Origin: Arabidopsis thaliana
Taxonomy: Eukaryota; Streptophyta; Magnoliopsida; Brassicales; Brassicaceae
DNA length: 64,000 nucleotides
Direction: 5' to 3'
Assembly (NCBI RefSeq): GCF_000001735.4
Contig: NC_003075.7
Coordinates: forward strand, 5,829,001 to 5,893,000
Shown here piece after piece: positions 60,704-64,000 of the stretch. How positions within the stretch are numbered: the stretch's first letter is position 1; the number at the start of each line of letters is the position of its first letter. The notes beneath the pieces are model-generated. The model worked only from the letters and a program-made list of their open reading frames with translations, had not been told where the DNA came from and ran no database searches. The translations under genes and the position numbers were made by a program.

Positions 60704-61062
60704 TGGCACCCTTAAGGAAAAGAGGACGTGTTGCGAACCAAAGGGCTAACCGTGTTGATGATGCACCCGCTGACGGGGAAGCTCAACCACTAGTAGGTGA
60801 TATTCCAGTTGGAGATTAGGCAGCTATCAATGCATCACTATTAGGACAGATTCAGGGGATCAGAGGAATGTTTGAAGAGTTAATGAACCGAATTCCTCAG
60901 GCAGCACCAGCACCAGCACCAACAGCTCAACAACCAGAAGAAAATGTTCTACCTCAGCAACAACAGCCACCACCTCCACCGCCACCACTACCAGCTCAAA
61001 TGGCAGGACCTGCGATTATTGAGTTATTTGATATCAGCAAGGTTTGGGTTCTTGACTATTGA
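60704..61062 (+). pseudogene. Gypsy gag stub with in-frame stop, unit 2
   Basis: Copy of 43401-43760 with the same internal TAG, so the stop predates the amplification. Confidence 0.7.
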
Positions 61063-61146
61063 GTTATATTTATAAGAAGGTCAACCGGTGTATGTATAGT
61101 CCTCTAGTGATGTTTGGGTTCTTTGATAACAGCGACGTTTGGGTAT

Positions 61147-61352
61147 GACAAGTCAGCCACCACGTTAGACTAACTCAGCCGCAACATCGAATTAATGCAT
61201 GATAAGTCAGCCGTTATATTAGAATAACTCAGCCATGACATTATTTGTGCGATGACAAGTCAGCCACCACGTTAGAATAACTCAGCTAATCATCGAATTA
61301 ATCTACGATAACTCAGCTATAACACGAATTGAGCGATGATAAGTCAGCCATT
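61147..61352. repeat. TAACTCAGCC motif array, unit 2
   Basis: Copy of the 43845-44050 array with all eight motifs retained. Further motifs follow in the ULP1-like intron at about 62207-62382. Confidence 0.8.
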
Positions 61353-61495
61353 ACATCGATTTAACCCATAATTAACAGTGTGCATTCAATATCATAGATT
61401 CATACAAACATAATTCTAATCCTAAAGCGTCAATATTTAGTACAATCACATGCTAAAAATCCCAAAAGACACGAACATATGTTCGAAAAAGCCAA

Positions 61496-62622
61496 TCACG
61501 TCTCTAGAAAACGTGCAGGCATCCTTTCCGGTGCTTCATCGAAGATCTTTGCTGCCACCCTAACCCGTCGAACCTGGATATTTGCATCAGTAATGCCATC
61601 AAAACAAACACCAAGCAATAAATATTCAAGAATCTTTAACGCGTAAACGCCGCAGTCCCCTCTGATATGATTTTGCGGGACCTTTTTCTTGTCCCTCCGC
61701 CGGAATGAAAATTGGTCGTATTGCGGGGTACGGACTTCGGAAGGAAACAGTTCGTTAATCATCTGTGGAATCATCCTCGTGAACGGCCTACAAACTTCCA
61801 GCATTTTTCCATCGATATCGTCTGTATGCTCTCCGACGATGCAATCATAGCAATCGATGTGAGACCTAAGCAAGTTCACGTGAAGGGTCACCCAATGATT
61901 ACCTCCGGTTTGGTGGATAATATACAAGTGATCCACATCTGTTATCAACTTCTTCCGTGTTGCCACTTCTCTTCTCATACCGTTAATCCACTATTGATAC
62001 GCGGTGTCTTTGAAAAAAAAACTCTTCTGTTAGATCTTGAACTGATTGTAATCTGTAACCTAATAAATCGTGAACCACGGGTCTAGAATTATGACGCGTT
62101 CGTTGTGGTATGGGCAGGGATCTCGCTGGAGCCTCCGGGCGAGGACTTTCATATACGCAGCAATATGCTGTACAAAAATAAAACCAACCCAGACAAAAAA
62201 AACAACAACATTAACTCACCATTATCTACTTTAACTCAGGCAGAACAATACCATAACTTAGACATAACCAACTACAACTCAGTCTGCACACCAGAATAAA
62301 CCAGCTATAATTTATTTAACTCAGCCTAAACAACACGATAACTCAGCCATAAAATAGACAACCTCAGATAGAATATAACAATAACTTACTTCATCACCCA
62401 ACCATCCATAATTTGAATCTGGCCATAACTTTCTTTCGGTCATGAAAACTCCGTAGAAATCAACCTCGTCTATTCCATTTTCCAACGATTTTTTGCTAAC
62501 AAATAATAAAAGAAAGTTAATATACACAAATAGTGTAAGCATGTCGTACTTAACAACTTATTAAGGTATAAAGGGTCATACATGTCGAGACTTGACAAAT
62601 AATCCTTAAGTTTCTGCATGCA
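61496..62622 (-). pseudogene. ULP1-like cysteine protease (peptidase C48), unit 2
   Basis: Same exon layout, same catalytic His, Asp, Gln and Cys, and same in-frame TAG as unit 1. Its last exon reads NIQVRRV where unit 1 has NIQVLRV. At the unit boundary it is joined on its 5' side to the EPLVAEREEES exon-like stretch of unit 3 (62747 down to 62623). Confidence 0.75.
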
Positions 62623-64000
62623 ATTTGGACTCAGAATCAACTGGATGAAAAAACAGTCTATGTGTATCCACGCATGAATGATTTTTCCACTGGCCAGCTC
62701 ATATACCGACCAGAATGATTCTTCTTCCCTTTCAGCAACTAACGGCTCTGCAAAAGGGAACATATATAGTGATATATAACTGATCTGTCGCAAGAACATG
62801 ATGACCATTTCTTCCTAGTGAGTATTTTGAGTGAGGGGGGAGTTTTTAGCCTTGCTCTTATGATTTAGGGATTTTCTTATTCATGACAATATTGGACCCC
62901 TAGGTAGTACTAATAACAAGAGAGGGTTTTTGTTTTCAAATGTTGGTTTACTGGTTAGGCTTTTATTCTCCACCATGGTATGGTTCCTATAAAGCTACAT
63001 AAGAATTCATTTTGAAGTTTGTTTGGTGTGTGACTGAAGAACCAAAAAAAAAAAAAAACAGTTGCTCATTCTTTGTCTACTTATCTCACTATTCGGCAAT
63101 GCATATACGTCCTAATCTTTGTTTTGCTTATCTTAGTTATTCTATCTCTCTCCCTTACCTAAAAAGCTGGCTTCAAAGGACTTGACGGATCGTTTATAAA
63201 ACAGACTAGTCATAAACATAGATTTATATTCGAGATGGCTTCAAATACGAATCTTAAACTGTTTATAGTATATATAGTATCTAATAGCTGCGGGTGTTGT
63301 GAAAGGGAACTTAGTGTTGACCATGGTCATGGAGTTTAACCAAGAAGTTTGTTGAACCAAGGATTCACACAATAGATTTGTTTAGAGAGGGAAAACAAAT
63401 CTAGTAATTTCTCTTCATTAGGTATTCTATCCAAGACTCGATTACAAGAGGGGTTCTAATCTCTTATGAAATACATTAGGGTTTTGCTCAAGAACAGAAA
63501 AAGAATTAAAGTTTTAAAAAGGTATAGCTGCATCCATGATGGATTGCCTACGTACCCTGTGAAGGGATCAAGCCATTCGTAGTTCTCAATAGGTATAAAG
63601 TTCTATGTTTCTTGTGAATATCCCAAGATCTCCCCCTTTTTGTGAAGTCCCTAAGGCACTTTATATAGGATCCTTAAACCGCCTCCCTAACGATATTCTT
63701 CGGAAGATTCTTATTTATCCTTAGGTCGGTTCTAGAGGATAATCGTCCTAAGGATATTCTCCTTATTCTTCGGAGGTTTTGGGGAGATTTCCTGATTTCG
63801 ACATTATCTTCAAAGATTCTCCTTTATCATTTCTGAAAGTCCCATAAAAGATCCCATTTTACCGGAAATGATCCTTGGAGAATGAATGGTTTTTACAAGT
63901 CTTTGCCTCGCGTGTTCTTCACGGCTCGGTGGTCGTTTGAGAGGTGGCTTCGGGGCAAACGGTATGTACCGGCTCGGGGCGCGCTTGATGACTGTCCATT
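62623..64000 (+). repeat. Tandem segmental duplication, unit 3 (window-truncated)
   Basis: The third copy matches 28025-29402 and 45321-46700 with a few substitutions (for example in the poly-A run near 63043 and at 63689). It ends inside the solo LTR because the window stops. Confidence 0.95.
63295..64000 (-). mobile_element. Solo LTR, Gypsy type, unit 3 (cut by window end)
   Basis: The first about 706 bp of the LTR described at 28695; the rest is beyond the window. Confidence 0.6.

Larger units (their letters stand above)
45321..62622 (+). repeat. Tandem segmental duplication, unit 2 (17,302 bp)
   Basis: Complete second copy. Every element of unit 1 is present in the same order and orientation. 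The junction TGCATGCA|ATTTGG at 45320/45321 is repeated exactly at 62622/62623, so both junctions descend from one breakpoint event followed by unequal exchange. Confidence 0.97.

Noticed and set aside
28025..62622. Tandem copies as a simple assembly duplication
   Set aside because: The copies carry distinct substitutions and indels (Copia, ULP1 and promoter differences), which a duplicated contig would not have; still listed as testable.

Overview
The window is nuclear DNA of a Brassicaceae plant: AT-rich, with GT-AG introns and no prokaryotic layout. I recognise the gene order from memory as Arabidopsis thaliana chromosome 4 around AT4G09150 to AT4G09310: TCP11-domain gene, defensin-like gene, PATL5, small hypothetical gene, bHLH81/FBH2, F-box gene, RanBPM-like SPRY gene. 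The locus names are recollection. The gene structures come from reading splice sites and frames in the sequence. Spliced lengths are 668 aa for the patellin, 262 aa for the bHLH protein and 397 aa for the SPRY protein, with open frames throughout.

Layout. 1-4475: the 3' eleven exons of a T-complex-11 protein gene. 6095-6412: a secreted 8-cysteine defensin-like peptide gene. 10761-13158: PATL5, with a 75-bp in-frame minisatellite. 14007-14408 (minus): a small single-membrane-segment protein. 15019-17514: a probable Helitron carrying a 1.17-kb Mutator-like element with large internal inverted repeats. 18513-20500: bHLH81/FBH2. 20501-26160: intergenic, with a LINE remnant, a TIR element and a mini-Helitron. 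26161-27327: an F-box protein gene.

From 28025 to the end the window is one large direct tandem amplification. Unit 1 is 28025-45320 (17,296 bp), unit 2 is 45321-62622 (17,302 bp), and unit 3 starts at 62623 and runs off the window. The copies are nearly identical, so the event is recent. Each unit holds, in order: a solo Gypsy-type LTR next to a PDF1-like pseudogene; an intact RanBPM-like gene (SPRY, LisH, CTLH, CRA); a 5'-truncated, frameshifted Copia element between two diverged copies of the SPRY gene 3' end; the same Mutator-like palindromic element, with a perfect 9-bp target duplication; an older degenerate repeat region; and a ULP1-like (peptidase C48) gene surrounded by repeated TAACTCAGCC-type motifs. 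That motif array is split by a Gypsy LTR, its primer binding site and a gag stub. The amplification junction lies a few bases outside a splice acceptor of the ULP1-like gene.

Working hypotheses. First, the ULP1-like gene plus its short-motif array resembles the coding and target parts of a VANDAL/KAONASHI-type Mutator element, whose relatives use sequence-specific anti-silencing. Second, the palindromic Mutator-like element disperses clustered E2F-type sites (TTTCCCGCC). Third, bHLH81 next to a RanBPM-like gene mirrors the bHLH80-RANBPM pair I recall on chromosome 1, so this looks like an old duplicated block whose RanBPM member was recently amplified.
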